Assembly: GCF_016595435.1 (NCBI RefSeq)
Contig: NZ_JAENIJ010000012.1
Location: 41,675 to 105,674, forward strand
DNA: 64,000 bases
Direction of reading: 5' to 3'
DNA from: Luteolibacter pohnpeiensis
GTDB lineage: Bacteria > Verrucomicrobiota > Verrucomicrobiia > Verrucomicrobiales > Akkermansiaceae
The position numbers and the translations under genes are program-made. Numbering within the stretch: position 1 is the stretch's first letter; the number at the start of each line of letters is the position of its first letter. The notes under the pieces were generated by a model, which saw only the letters and a program-made list of their open reading frames with translations, was not told where the DNA came from and did no database searches. Positions 8,362 to 17,728 of this stretch are shown one piece after another.

Positions 8362-9129
8362 TCAGGTCGAAAGTTTGGCGCGAAAGCAAAAGCGTGAGAC
8401 TCCGCAATAGATGGCTAATATACCTACAAAGTAGAAAACCATGTCACGGAAAGCCGCAGCTGGAAGTGCTCCATCTTTGAAATAGAGACGTTGGGTCAAA
8501 TCGGCAAAACGGTATTGAGGAGAGATCAACCAGATGCTTTGCAGCATCGGGTGAGATTCGATTTTTAATAAATTGTCCAAATAGCCCACCCCGTAGAGTC
8601 CATAAAGAGCAATGCCGAGTGAGCCAGCAAAACCAACGATGCCACCGAATCGTGATGCTAAGCCGATGGCTAATGCAAGAAGCGGTCCGACGACCAAAAG
8701 AAACAGGGTGAGGTATTGGAAGTTTAAGGTCCACCACATCGACTTTTCAGCAGTTGCTCCCGGAGTGGCGGCGAATTGTGAAATCCCTGCGGTGCAGATG
8801 GCCAGCGGCGCGATGAATGCAAACACGGCAAGCCATATTTGGAAAAGTTGTTTGCCGTTCGAGATGCCAGTGGTGAAAAAATACTCACCCATACCGGTTT
8901 TGGCATTGGCTTCACCCTGTTTGGCGGCGGTAAACAAACCCCATAACAGGGTGCAGATCCAGAGCGTGGCCCAGGCAGCCTGGATGCGTGCTGGTTTGAT
9001 CAAGGTGAAGTTTTCACTGGCACTGGAAATAACCGGAAGAACAAATGGCAACCCTATCACGGCCAGGACACAAATGACCCAAGCTTTGCGCTGAAAGATG
9101 GTTGCAAATGTAAGGCGGAACAGTGGCAT
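8362..9129 (-). CDS. ABC-2-like membrane permease
   Basis: A 255-residue integral membrane protein with about six hydrophobic segments (near residues 17-36, 49-67, 98-118, 133-157, 160-182 and 232-248). The layout fits an ABC-2-type permease, but no specific family signature is visible. The next gene upstream encodes an ABC ATPase 79 bp away on the same strand, so the two probably form one transporter. The substrate is unknown. Confidence 0.75.
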   Translation of the reverse strand: MPLFRLTFATIFQRKAWVICVLAVIGLPFVLPVISSASENFTLIKPARIQAAWATLWICTLLWGLFTAAKQGEANAKTGMGEYFFTTGISNGKQLFQIWLAVFAFIAPLAICTAGISQFAATPGATAEKSMWWTLNFQYLTLFLLVVGPLLALAIGLASRFGGIVGFAGSLGIALYGLYGVGYLDNLLKIESHPMLQSIWLISPQYRFADLTQRLYFKDGALPAAAFRDMVFYFVGILAIYCGVSRFCFRAKLST

Positions 9130-9208
9130 TTTGATATATAAAAGAGAATATGGCTTTTTCTTGCGAAACTTGGATAGTCTTTTTCGGGTTATTTAATTAA
9201 TAAGCCGA

Positions 9209-9853
9209 TTAGTTGAGCATGGTTTTCAAGGAACTCCATGTTTGGTCTGTATCGGAAATATGGCGAACATCCTGGCGTTCGATCAAAACGGCACTCGGCA
9301 TTTGCATGGAATCATAATCAGGATGGCAGCTCACCAGCCGGAGCACCTGATCGCTGGATTGTTTCCACATATCCTCAAAAATTTGTCGGGCAAATGCGTC
9401 CAGTCCGCTAAATGGCTCATCCAGTAGTAAAATATTCCCAACGTTGGGCCGGATGGAGAATTCCGCCATAATCAGGCTGGTTTTGCGGCGGTTCCCGGTG
9501 GAAAGACGACCGTAGGGCTTTTTGACATCCAGTTCGATCCGCTTCGCCAGCTCCATCGCCGCAGAGCGTTTGTCTTTCGAAATCAACATGCGGAAGATCA
9601 TTCCGGGAGTGATTTCCGGGTCGAATCGCAAATCTTCCGGTAAATATTGCATGTACCCCTGGGTCTCGAACTCACCGGCTCGCGCCTTCAAGGTGCGCGC
9701 GATGGTCCGCAGCAAGGTCGTTTTTCCGCGACCATTGCGCGCGAGAAGAAAATGGGTGCCGCTCGAGAGCTGAATCGACTCGCTGAGCTTGGCGATTGGC
9801 TTGCCGTAGCCAATTTCCAAGCCCGATTTCAAATGAATGCAAGGCGATGTCAT
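9209..9853 (-). CDS. ABC transporter ATP-binding protein
   Basis: A 214-residue ATPase. Walker A is ARNGRGKTT (about 39-47), the signature motif is the variant LSTGNRRKTSL (about 116-126) instead of LSGGQ, Walker B is ILLLDEPFSG (about 140-149), and the switch His appears in SCHPDYDS. It is short for an ABC ATPase but contains all the motifs, resembling CcmA-type small subunits. It is the likely partner of the permease downstream. ATG 9853 is the start; the 157 bp upstream, shared with the divergent methyltransferase gene, are AT-rich and probably contain both promoters. Confidence 0.88.
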   Translation of the reverse strand: MTSPCIHLKSGLEIGYGKPIAKLSESIQLSSGTHFLLARNGRGKTTLLRTIARTLKARAGEFETQGYMQYLPEDLRFDPEITPGMIFRMLISKDKRSAAMELAKRIELDVKKPYGRLSTGNRRKTSLIMAEFSIRPNVGNILLLDEPFSGLDAFARQIFEDMWKQSSDQVLRLVSCHPDYDSMQMPSAVLIERQDVRHISDTDQTWSSLKTMLN

Positions 9854-10010
9854 CCGGTTTCTACGTCAAAATTCCCCGTGGTTGTAGGAATTGAGAAGAA
9901 GAAGTCAAGAAAAACTAATTATCTAGATGCTAGGAAATTCAAGTAAACTTAAAATAGTAGTTGCATGAAAAAGCCTTTGCTGCAGCGGTTTTGAATCTAG
10001 GGTGCCGTTC

Positions 10011-10850
10011 ATGCCTCCACGACCACGCAAGCCTTTTCGCCCTCAGGGCCAGTCCGGCTTTAAGCCCAAAAAGACCGCGCCATCGGAAGATAAAGGATGG
10101 GATCCAGTTGCGGCTTGGTATGACAAGCTGGTGGGGGAAGCCGGGTCTGATTACCATCGGCATGTGATTCTCCCTGCCACGCTGAAATGGCTCGATCTGC
10201 AAGGAGGTGAGTCGATTTTGGACGTGTGCTGCGGCCAGGGAGTCTTGGTGAAGCCTCTTTTGGAAGGAAAGATCGGACGTTACCTCGGTGTGGATGCCAG
10301 CCCGCGATTGATCAAGGCGGCGAAATCCCGGCATGGCTCGGACAAGCGGGTGTCTTTCGTAACGGCGGATGCCTGCCAGCCTGGCGAATGGGCGGATGGG
10401 ACGTATGACGCGGCGACTTGCCTGATGGCTGTTCACGATGTGCCGGAACCGGTGGGTATGTTTCAGAATATTTCCGACGGGTTGAAGCCGGGCGGCAAGG
10501 TTGTGCTGGTTTTCATGCATCCCTGTTTCCGGATTCCACGCCAATCCCACTGGGGCTGGGATGCGGATCAGAAAATTCAATATCGCCGGTTGGATTCCTA
10601 TGGTTCTGCCCGGGAAATCCAGATTGCGACGCATCCCGGCAAGGGGACGGGGGAAGAAACGATCTTCTACCATCGACCTCTAGCCCAATTGCTTAGCGCG
10701 ATAGGAGAAGATGGGTTGGCGGTGGTTGGCTGCGAAGAACTCTACAGTCATCGCCGGTCTCAGGGCGGCGGAGCGTTCAGCAAAGCAGAGCACCGGGCGG
10801 TGGAAGAGTTTCCCATGTTTATGGCTCTCGTCGCCATCAAACGAAGTTAG
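10011..10850 (+). CDS. Class I SAM-dependent methyltransferase
   Basis: A 279-residue methyltransferase. A basic, Pro-rich N terminus (PPRPRKPFRPQ) is followed by the Rossmann fold: motif I is ILDVCCGQGVL (about 64-74), motif II ends in YLGVDASPRLIKAA, then VTADACQP, and motif IV region YDAATCLMAVHDV with a GLKPGGKVVLVFMHP strand. It is in the UbiE/Methyltransf_11 class; the substrate cannot be read from sequence. ATG 10011 is preferred over the GTG three codons upstream (10002). It is monocistronic and converges on recF with 11 bp between stops. Confidence 0.85.
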   Translation: MPPRPRKPFRPQGQSGFKPKKTAPSEDKGWDPVAAWYDKLVGEAGSDYHRHVILPATLKWLDLQGGESILDVCCGQGVLVKPLLEGKIGRYLGVDASPRLIKAAKSRHGSDKRVSFVTADACQPGEWADGTYDAATCLMAVHDVPEPVGMFQNISDGLKPGGKVVLVFMHPCFRIPRQSHWGWDADQKIQYRRLDSYGSAREIQIATHPGKGTGEETIFYHRPLAQLLSAIGEDGLAVVGCEELYSHRRSQGGGAFSKAEHRAVEEFPMFMALVAIKRS

Positions 10851-10861
10851 CCGCGCTTGGC

Positions 10862-11923
10862 TCACTGGGTTTTCGCGCTGCCTTGAGAAATAACGAGGCG
10901 GGCGAGTTTTGAAATCTCCTGCGTTTCCCTCAGCCAGTCCAAGTGGGTGGTGGTGATCCACTTTTGCGCATCGGTCGGCAGATGATTCATCAGGGCATTT
11001 CGGCGAAGCGGATCAAGCTCGCCAAAAATATCGTCCAGTAGGTAAATCGGCAGTTTGCCGCCGCGTTGTTCCAGCAATCGTCCTTGAGCCAGTTTCAGGG
11101 CCAGCGCCATGGTGCGTTGTTGTCCTTCGCTGGCGAAATCTCCGGCCGGCATGCCATTGATGCGCAATTCCAAATCGTCCCGATGCGGGCCGACCACGGC
11201 TTGTCGCAGACGCGTTTCGCGCTCTTTTGCCTGAAGCATCGATTGGCGCATGTCTGGTCCGCTGGCTGGCAGGTAATTCAACGTCAGCTTTTCATCCTTG
11301 CCACTAATGGCCAGCTGGGCCGCTGCGGCAAACGGTGAGAGCCCCTCGACCAAGCGGGCGCGGATTTCCATGAGAACCGTGCCATGCTCGACCAGGATTT
11401 CTTCATAGGAGGCTATTTCTGCGTCTCTGGTCCGACCTTCTTTGAGAAGTAAGTTTTTTGCGCGAAGTGCGCGGCGATAGCGTGACCACGAACGGCGATA
11501 GGCGGGATCGAGCTGAGCTCCGAGGAAATCCAGGTAGCGGCGGCGGATTTCACCGGAACCGCGAATGAGTTCTAGGTCCTCGTTGCCCATCCAGACGACC
11601 AGTCCGCCATCTTCCAGGTAGGTGGATTGATTCGGGCGTTTTTCTTCGTCGACGCGGAGTCGGAAGCCATCGCGTGAGTAGCGGACGCGACGTTCTTGAG
11701 ACCAGGAAGTTCCAGCGATGCCGAATTGGTCGGCGCCGAATCGGGACAGGGTGGCCATGCGGTGGGTGCGAGGAGAATGGAGGCGCACCAACATGCAAAT
11801 GGCCTCCAGAATGGAAGTTTTACCCTGTGCGTTTTCTCCGATCAGGACGGCTCCAGCAGGTGGCGCTTCAATATCGAGGGATGCGAAACAGCGAAAATCC
11901 AGCAGGCGAAGTGAGCTAAGCAT
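10862..11923 (-). CDS. recF: DNA replication and repair protein RecF
   Basis: A 353-residue SMC-like ATPase that loads RecA at single-strand gaps with RecO and RecR. The N terminus has LRLLDFRCF and Walker A GENAQGKTS (about 30-38); the middle has the RecF pattern IRGSGEIRRRYLDFLGAQLDPAYRRSWSRYRRALRAKNLLL; the C-terminal half carries VGPHRDDLELRING, SEGQQRTMALALKLAQ (signature) and LLDDIFGELD (Walker B and D-loop). ATG 11923 is preferred over the TTG at 11950. recF is not beside dnaA/dnaN here but is the last gene of a minus-strand run below a Gld-type set. Confidence 0.95.
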   Translation of the reverse strand: MLSSLRLLDFRCFASLDIEAPPAGAVLIGENAQGKTSILEAICMLVRLHSPRTHRMATLSRFGADQFGIAGTSWSQERRVRYSRDGFRLRVDEEKRPNQSTYLEDGGLVVWMGNEDLELIRGSGEIRRRYLDFLGAQLDPAYRRSWSRYRRALRAKNLLLKEGRTRDAEIASYEEILVEHGTVLMEIRARLVEGLSPFAAAAQLAISGKDEKLTLNYLPASGPDMRQSMLQAKERETRLRQAVVGPHRDDLELRINGMPAGDFASEGQQRTMALALKLAQGRLLEQRGGKLPIYLLDDIFGELDPLRRNALMNHLPTDAQKWITTTHLDWLRETQEISKLARLVISQGSAKTQ

Positions 11924-11977
11924 GGATTTAACGGAAGAATCCCGGAGCAATCGAGCGATTGGCGATCGCTGCCTGGA

Positions 11978-13867
11978 TTAGTTATCGATGATGAGTTTTG
12001 AAGTGAGCTTGTCGTAGGTCTCCCGACTGATTGTGAAAGGATTCAATTCCGTATTCAGTCTTCCGTAGTAGGATGTAGGATTTGGATCGTCACTGGCGGG
12101 ACCGATCAAAAGAATTCGTTCGATTTCACCGGTCGTGTCGCCAAATTCGTCGACTTCATTTTGAGTCACGGAAAGTAAGAGCGACGGATTGATCAAGGCC
12201 TTCCTGACTTTCTCGTCGTAAGGAGAAAGCCATGCTTTGACCCTCAGTTCCCCGAGCACATTGAGGAAGTAGTTCGCTTTGATTGGGTCAATCTGGGCAC
12301 TGATGTCCTTGCCGTCCTGTTCCCCGTGCCAGTCTTCCCGGATGAAGCCATACTTCAGATCCAACGGCGCTTCCGGCGGGATCGTGCGGACGATGTTTTT
12401 CAGGTCCACTTTGCTAAATGGCCAGAGAATCGAATCCCGCCATTCGAAGGAACGAATGGCGATTTTCGACAAGATATCTGGGTCCAGCCGGACCACCGTG
12501 GAGGTGCCAATCCGATTGGCGAACAATTCGCCGTGGTTGTTGAAGCCAAATCTGAGCTCGATCGACTCATCATCCACACCGGTGAATTGCAGGCGAAGGA
12601 TCGGGCGATCCAGTCCCCAGGGGGAAAAATCGGTTGCGGCATCGGTGACAAATTCCACCACCCGGCTTTCGGTCACGGCTTTTAGCAGATCGTAGAGCTT
12701 GCTCTCATTGGCTGTGCGCTCGACTCCCTCAATCAGCGTACGCCAAGGAGCTTTGCCTTTCCGATAGAGAGTAACCGGTTGGGCAGTGGCTGCATTGATC
12801 GTGATGCTTTTCAAAGCCTCAGGATTCAAATTGGTCAGCGTTTGATCGCGCAATTCGTTGACCGATAGTGGAAGATCCGCGATTGAGACGAGCTCTGGTT
12901 CTGGCTTAAGGGGGAGGACCAGTACTGCATTCGGCCGATCACTTACGGTTGCGTAGGCTTCCCGTGCATCGGGTGACTCCGGGGGGTAAACCTCCAACAC
13001 CGTTTCCTGATCTTCATTGAAGTTTTTGAGGGCAATCTGCAGCGGGCGGCTGGTGCCGGAGCTGGTAGGCAGGGTGACCGCTGAGCGATCCAGAACATTG
13101 GTTGCCGAAAGTTCGAAAAGATTGCCAATCAAAGATTTGAGCACCGTGTCGTGATCGGTATTGAGTTCCTGGGGGATGACAATTTTCCAGGCCTCACGTG
13201 GTTCTGCATGCGATAAAGTGAACTCACCACTCGCGCTGCGGATGCGAATTTGATGGAGATTCAGCGGGTTGAAATAAAACGGCCTTGGATCGCGCAGATG
13301 CTTCAGATTATCCCTGAAGAGCTCTAAAATGTCGCCGGAACAGGTATAAACAAAATCCCTGCGGCCACGTTCACGAGGCCTGATGAATACCGTTGGCAGT
13401 GGATCTTTAGTTTTCGTGTCTTGCCCGAACCATGGGGTGCGGGAACCGATGCGGTATTTCGCCAAGGCCTGGCCCGAGTGCGTGGCCAAATCAATGCGGA
13501 TCGAATTGGTGTCGAGCCCGGTCTTCTCCAAATCAACCTCCTTGACGGGGGCGTAATCCTCGACCCTCAGGCCACGGGAAAAGCTGATGATCGCGATGGC
13601 GGCGCGTGGGTCCATGCGGTCCTTCGGTTCCTGAGCATACATCCAGCCGGTTTCGGTCTTGATGAACTCGGCATGCAAATCCCGCACGGAGACGGTGATT
13701 TTTTCGACTTCTGATGGATCGAAATGGTCGTAGAGCGGGGTTCCGAGTGTCGCCGGCGGGACGCCGAAAAGCGCATCCAGATTGCCTTTCGAGATGCGCC
13801 AGCCAGCAAGGCCGCAAATGGCAGCGGCTAAAACCAGCAGGAAAGAAGTAAACGCGGTGGATCGCAT
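11978..13867 (-). CDS. DUF4340 domain protein, partner of GldG-like subunit
   Basis: A 629-residue protein with one N-terminal membrane segment (about 7-24) and a long periplasmic part made of repeated beta-rich modules: units resembling F..SEVEKITVSVR...AEFIKTETGWM and LKSITINAATAQPVTLYRKGKAPW recur, as expected for DUF4340. These proteins usually sit next to a GldG-like protein and an ABC-2 permease, as here (11 bp to the GldG-like gene). Their biochemical role is not established; in Bacteroidetes the GldF/GldG proteins are linked to gliding, in other phyla probably to envelope transport. Confidence 0.85.
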   Translation of the reverse strand: MRSTAFTSFLLVLAAAICGLAGWRISKGNLDALFGVPPATLGTPLYDHFDPSEVEKITVSVRDLHAEFIKTETGWMYAQEPKDRMDPRAAIAIISFSRGLRVEDYAPVKEVDLEKTGLDTNSIRIDLATHSGQALAKYRIGSRTPWFGQDTKTKDPLPTVFIRPRERGRRDFVYTCSGDILELFRDNLKHLRDPRPFYFNPLNLHQIRIRSASGEFTLSHAEPREAWKIVIPQELNTDHDTVLKSLIGNLFELSATNVLDRSAVTLPTSSGTSRPLQIALKNFNEDQETVLEVYPPESPDAREAYATVSDRPNAVLVLPLKPEPELVSIADLPLSVNELRDQTLTNLNPEALKSITINAATAQPVTLYRKGKAPWRTLIEGVERTANESKLYDLLKAVTESRVVEFVTDAATDFSPWGLDRPILRLQFTGVDDESIELRFGFNNHGELFANRIGTSTVVRLDPDILSKIAIRSFEWRDSILWPFSKVDLKNIVRTIPPEAPLDLKYGFIREDWHGEQDGKDISAQIDPIKANYFLNVLGELRVKAWLSPYDEKVRKALINPSLLLSVTQNEVDEFGDTTGEIERILLIGPASDDPNPTSYYGRLNTELNPFTISRETYDKLTSKLIIDN

Positions 13868-13878
13868 GGTGAGAAAAA

Positions 13879-15423
13879 TCAGGCCCGACGCGATGACCAG
13901 ACGATTCCGCCGATCAGTGCGAGAAGAGCGGGGAGGAAGAACAGATTGACCCGGTTGATGAATGAAACCTGTGCGTCCAAAATCGGCATCTTGTAGATGC
14001 CAATGGAACGAGGTCCGATCCCGGCGAGAGATTCACGCCCGACCAACCAGTTAACGGATGATGCCAGGAAGTCCATATTCTCAGCCCGTTGATTTTCAGG
14101 TTTGAGGAAATCCGTGTTGGTGGTGAGGATCATGCGGGAAGTGTCCTCGGCGAATCGGTCGTCCGCAGCAGCACCTCGCACCACACTGGCCGCCATCGTC
14201 AGCGGGGCTTTGGTGTCTTCCTTTGGATCATATTGCTCATCCCCTTGGCCAAAGCGGGTTTCACCCCAGAAATTGCCAGTGACGAGGATCAAGCTGGTAG
14301 GGAATATCTTGCGGTTGATCAGATCGGTCGCGCCTTCACGGACTTCAATCGATGAGCTACTGCCCTCAAAAACGGTCGCTAGGCCAGCCAAGTCTTTGAG
14401 GAAATCGATGCCGTAGGTGAAATTTCCACGGGCTGCGGTGACCAGTTTGCCTTTTTCACGGGTGACAATCCGGTCATTTTGGGGAGTGACTCCGTTTTCA
14501 CGCAGGAAAGCCCGCAATCTTGGCGGAGTTTCACCCGGTTCCAACAGAACCAGCAGCGAGGACTTGGGACGATTCCAATAACGCTCCAGAACGTTGGCTT
14601 CGTCTTCGGTCAAATCGTATTTTGGGGCGACCAAGGCGACGCCTTCCGCATCCTCCGGAATGTCGGTGAGACCGGCGAGGCTGAGCGCGGTCAGCTGGAT
14701 GTTCTGGTAGCGAATGGTGGTCTCAAGCGACTTCCAGGGTGAATTTTCGCCCTCAGAATCGATCCGGCTCTTGTCGGAAAGGAAATACATCTTGCGTGGC
14801 TTGCCCTCGATCGACTGGACCAGTTGGGCCGTCATCACATCTTCGATTTTGAAACCGATCGGGCGGCGCTGGCCTTGCTGGTCGGTTGAATAAACGATCA
14901 TGTCTTCGGCCAGGACCAGTTTGACATTGGCATTCAGTGCCTTGGTTCCAGCTTGGTCTTCGTGGATGACCGGTGCGTCATCGGTCCGCGAGTCGATGAT
15001 GATCAGATCGCGAATCAGGGTGATGCCATAAGCGGCGGCCACTTCCTGGGTGCGATCCGGACTGCGGATGGGGTCGAGAATTTCCAATTCGATCTTTCCA
15101 TGGGAAAGCCGGGAGTATTCTTCGAGAAGAGTCCGCACGCGATCGTAGAACGGGGAAGTCCTGCGGAATGCTAGGATCATTTTGATCGGCTTCGGCTGCT
15201 TCTGAATCGCGTCGCTGGTGAGGTAGCGCCGGGTTGACGAAGAGACGGTGTAGGCTCCTTCGCGACTCAGATCCAGCCTGTCATAATGTTGCGAGGAGAG
15301 GTAGTTGGCAGCCAACAGGATGGCGGCGAGCAACACGAGTTGAATGATGGAAAGCGTGCCGACGCCCCAGCGGTTGACCGGGCGGGCGGATTTTCCCTTG
15401 GTTTTCGATTGAGTGTCAGACAC
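13879..15423 (-). CDS. GldG-like ABC auxiliary transport protein
   Basis: A 514-residue protein with membrane segments at both ends (about 24-42 and 485-508). The first part has the GldG features LAANYLSSQHYDRLDLS, YTVSSSTRRYL, KMILAFRR.SPFYDRVRTLLEEYSRL and IELEILDPIRSP, which is the ABC_transp_aux (DUF7088-like) fold, followed by a long periplasmic domain. A GTG at 15423 is the start; no ATG is available nearby. It forms one unit with the ABC-2 permease upstream and the DUF4340 protein downstream. Confidence 0.87.
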   Translation of the reverse strand: MSDTQSKTKGKSARPVNRWGVGTLSIIQLVLLAAILLAANYLSSQHYDRLDLSREGAYTVSSSTRRYLTSDAIQKQPKPIKMILAFRRTSPFYDRVRTLLEEYSRLSHGKIELEILDPIRSPDRTQEVAAAYGITLIRDLIIIDSRTDDAPVIHEDQAGTKALNANVKLVLAEDMIVYSTDQQGQRRPIGFKIEDVMTAQLVQSIEGKPRKMYFLSDKSRIDSEGENSPWKSLETTIRYQNIQLTALSLAGLTDIPEDAEGVALVAPKYDLTEDEANVLERYWNRPKSSLLVLLEPGETPPRLRAFLRENGVTPQNDRIVTREKGKLVTAARGNFTYGIDFLKDLAGLATVFEGSSSSIEVREGATDLINRKIFPTSLILVTGNFWGETRFGQGDEQYDPKEDTKAPLTMAASVVRGAAADDRFAEDTSRMILTTNTDFLKPENQRAENMDFLASSVNWLVGRESLAGIGPRSIGIYKMPILDAQVSFINRVNLFFLPALLALIGGIVWSSRRA

Positions 15424-15451
15424 GGGGCGAAGTTCGCGGATTGGAATGGGT

Positions 15452-16204
15452 TTAGCGGCGCCAGCGGCGGAAATCCACCACTTGGTAAGTCAGAAACAGG
15501 ATGAAAATCGTGAGACTGAGGTAATAGATGGCAGGGCGGCTGTCGAAGAGACCTTTGGCGAAATAGTAGAGGTGCTGCTGCGAGGAGATGTAATCAAACA
15601 TGGACGCACCTGCGAACGAGTTTCCCCAGATGACGGTGACGTATCCCAGGAAATACTGAATGACCAACAAGCCAATCGTTAGAATTCCGGCGATGATCTG
15701 GCTGGAGGTGAGAGCGGACGCCAGGCAGCCGATCGCGGTAAAGGCAGCCCCCATCAGCATCAGGATGGTGAGGACGCCGCCAAGCGCACCGCCGGTCCAG
15801 GCGGGAGGGAGCCCGGTCACCCAATCAAACATTTTGAACTGAATCACGCAGGGAATCCACAGCGTGGTGTAGAAGATCATCGCGGCGATGTATTTGGAAA
15901 ACACCACCTCCCAGCTCCGGACGGGCGCGGTGAGCAGGGTTTCCAGCGTGCCGGAGCGCTCCTCTTCCGCGAACAACCGCATGGTGATCAGCGGGAAGAT
16001 GAACAGGAAGTAGAACCAGAACAGTGGCGAATGAAAGGTGACGAAAACCAGGCTGTCCTTCACCGGGGTGTCCCGGAAACCCTTCATCGAGGTCGAGAGG
16101 GAAATTCCCTGCATGATCGTGACGAAGGCCAGGATCACCCAGCCGAAAGGGCTCAAGAAGTAGCCCTTCAATTCCTTAAAGGTGAGGATACGGAATAATC
16201 TCAT
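15452..16204 (-). CDS. ABC-2 type permease, GldF-like
   Basis: A 250-residue permease with six membrane segments. Diagnostic pieces are RILTFKELKGYFLSPFGWV at the N terminus, LITMRLFAEEERSGTLETLL after the second segment (the conserved E-rich coupling region of ABC-2 permeases), and W..VFSKYIAAM. It is the first gene of the GldF/GldG/DUF4340 set. The ATPase that normally heads such sets is not adjacent: the upstream gene is pdxH. Confidence 0.9.
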   Translation of the reverse strand: MRLFRILTFKELKGYFLSPFGWVILAFVTIMQGISLSTSMKGFRDTPVKDSLVFVTFHSPLFWFYFLFIFPLITMRLFAEEERSGTLETLLTAPVRSWEVVFSKYIAAMIFYTTLWIPCVIQFKMFDWVTGLPPAWTGGALGGVLTILMLMGAAFTAIGCLASALTSSQIIAGILTIGLLVIQYFLGYVTVIWGNSFAGASMFDYISSQQHLYYFAKGLFDSRPAIYYLSLTIFILFLTYQVVDFRRWRR

Positions 16205-16265
16205 GCGGTGGGCGCCCTAGGTAGATGATCCGACCGCCGGGGGGAAGGGAAAAGGTGGGGCGGGA

Positions 16266-16901
16266 TTACGGCGACAACCGATCAATGCTCCATCCGCTTT
16301 CCGTTTTCTGATAGAAAAACCGGTCGTGCAAACGGGCGGGGCCGCCTTGCCAAAACTCGATATTTTCCGGCATCAGCCGGTAGCCGCCCCAGAATTCAGG
16401 CAATGGAACCTCTCCGTCGCCGAATCGATTGCGGATTTCTTCCAGTTTGTTCATCAAAAACTCACGCGATGGAATGACGTCACTTTGATTTGAAACCCAC
16501 GCACCGATTTGTGATTCCCGCGGCCGTGCACTGAAATATTCCGCCGATTCCGCCGGGGTGACTTTTTCCACGGTGCCCTGAATGATGACCTGCCGTTCCA
16601 GCGTGATCCAAGGGAACAGCAAGCTCGCCTTCGGGCAATGCTCCAGATGCTTCGCTTTGCGGCTGGTGTAGTTGGTGAAAAAGGTGAATCCCTGATCGTC
16701 AAAGGATTTTAGCAGCACAATCCGTTGGAACGGCATGCCGCTTTCATCGACGGATGCCAAGCTCATCGCGTTCGGCTCGTGGAACCCGACTTCGGTCGCC
16801 TGGGCAAACCAATCGGCGAACTGTTGCGCGGGATTTGGATTGAGGTCCGCACGTCTCAAACCGCGACTCGAGTATTCCTTGCGAAACTGAAAAAGGTCCA
16901 T
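16266..16901 (-). CDS. pdxH: Pyridoxamine 5'-phosphate oxidase
   Basis: A 211-residue FMN enzyme that oxidises pyridoxamine- or pyridoxine-phosphate to pyridoxal 5'-phosphate. It shows PFQRIVLLKSFDDQGFTFFTNYTSRKAKHL (FMN binding), the segments ERQVIIQGTVEKV and YFSARPRESQIGAW, and the C-terminal signature EFWQGGPARLHDRFFY with a final RLSP. Its length matches the family (E. coli 218). ATG 16901 (MDLFQFRKEY) is chosen over a TTG at 16940, which would extend into the TatD gene. Confidence 0.95.
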   Translation of the reverse strand: MDLFQFRKEYSSRGLRRADLNPNPAQQFADWFAQATEVGFHEPNAMSLASVDESGMPFQRIVLLKSFDDQGFTFFTNYTSRKAKHLEHCPKASLLFPWITLERQVIIQGTVEKVTPAESAEYFSARPRESQIGAWVSNQSDVIPSREFLMNKLEEIRNRFGDGEVPLPEFWGGYRLMPENIEFWQGGPARLHDRFFYQKTESGWSIDRLSP

Positions 16902-16936
16902 GGCGGAAACTGGCCGATCTCCCCGGGGCCGTCCAA

Positions 16937-17728
16937 TCAAGAAGTGGCGGAAAACAGCCGTTGAGCATTAGACGAGGTGATTTCCGCAAGATCCGCGCAG
17001 GACCATCCGAGCTGGGCGGCCAAGCCCTCGGCAATCGCGACCAAATTCGCCGGATGATTGTGCTGCTCCGGGAGCGGAAAGCGGATGAATTCATCCGGCG
17101 GAAGCATGTCCGGTGCGTCAGTTTCGATCAAAATCCGATCCGCTGGAAGTTTGCGGAAAACCTCGACGACTTTGGCTTTCCGCGACTGCAGAAAATAGCC
17201 GGAAAACGAAAAATAGGCTCCCATCGGCAGCAGGCGTTCGGCGATCTCGATCGAGCCATTGAACGAATGCATCAGAAAGCGCGATGGCGGCGGCTGATCC
17301 TGAAAAACCTCGAAAAGTGGTTCCCAGGCTTTGAGACTGTGGATCGTCACAGCGCGATCCATTTCATGAGCGATCCGCAGTTGATCGGTGAAGATCGCTC
17401 GCTGGATGCGAAGGTCTGGCGAAGCAATCCATCGATCAAGCCCGCATTCGCCGATCGAGGCGGACGGGTGTTGTTGCAGCAGATCGCCCAGGCGCTGCTG
17501 CCAGCCATCGGTCGCCGTGTCCGCTTTCCAGGGGTGAATGCCGAACGCGGCCGAAATAAGGCCGGGGTGGGCGAGTCGTAGGTTTTCGACTTTTTCCCAA
17601 TCCGCTTCGCAAGTCGCGTTGACCACGCACTGTCGGATCCCGGACCGACGCATTTCTGCGATCAACGGCTCAGCATTTCCCAAGCGGGAATCCTGCAGGT
17701 GATTGTGGGCATCGATCCAGCCGTTCAT
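16937..17728 (-). CDS. TatD-family metal-dependent nuclease
   Basis: A 263-residue TIM-barrel hydrolase. It starts at ATG 17728 (MNGWIDAHNHLQD, with the DxHxH metal site), continues with FGIHPW, the metal-binding Glu in IGECGLDR, TIHSLKAWEPL, LMHSFNGS and ends with ILIETDAPDML, all diagnostic of TatD-type DNases/deoxyribonucleases. The second motif reads SFNGS and the strand after it YFSFSGYFLQ as in the family. The start overlaps the acetyltransferase stop by 4 bp (ATGA). The physiological substrate is not known. Confidence 0.92.
   Translation of the reverse strand: MNGWIDAHNHLQDSRLGNAEPLIAEMRRSGIRQCVVNATCEADWEKVENLRLAHPGLISAAFGIHPWKADTATDGWQQRLGDLLQQHPSASIGECGLDRWIASPDLRIQRAIFTDQLRIAHEMDRAVTIHSLKAWEPLFEVFQDQPPPSRFLMHSFNGSIEIAERLLPMGAYFSFSGYFLQSRKAKVVEVFRKLPADRILIETDAPDMLPPDEFIRFPLPEQHNHPANLVAIAEGLAAQLGWSCADLAEITSSNAQRLFSATS

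Noticed and set aside
9939..10673. Minus-strand frame opposite the methyltransferase
   Set aside because: Antisense of a gene with clear SAM-binding motifs; Arg/His/Pro-rich composition.
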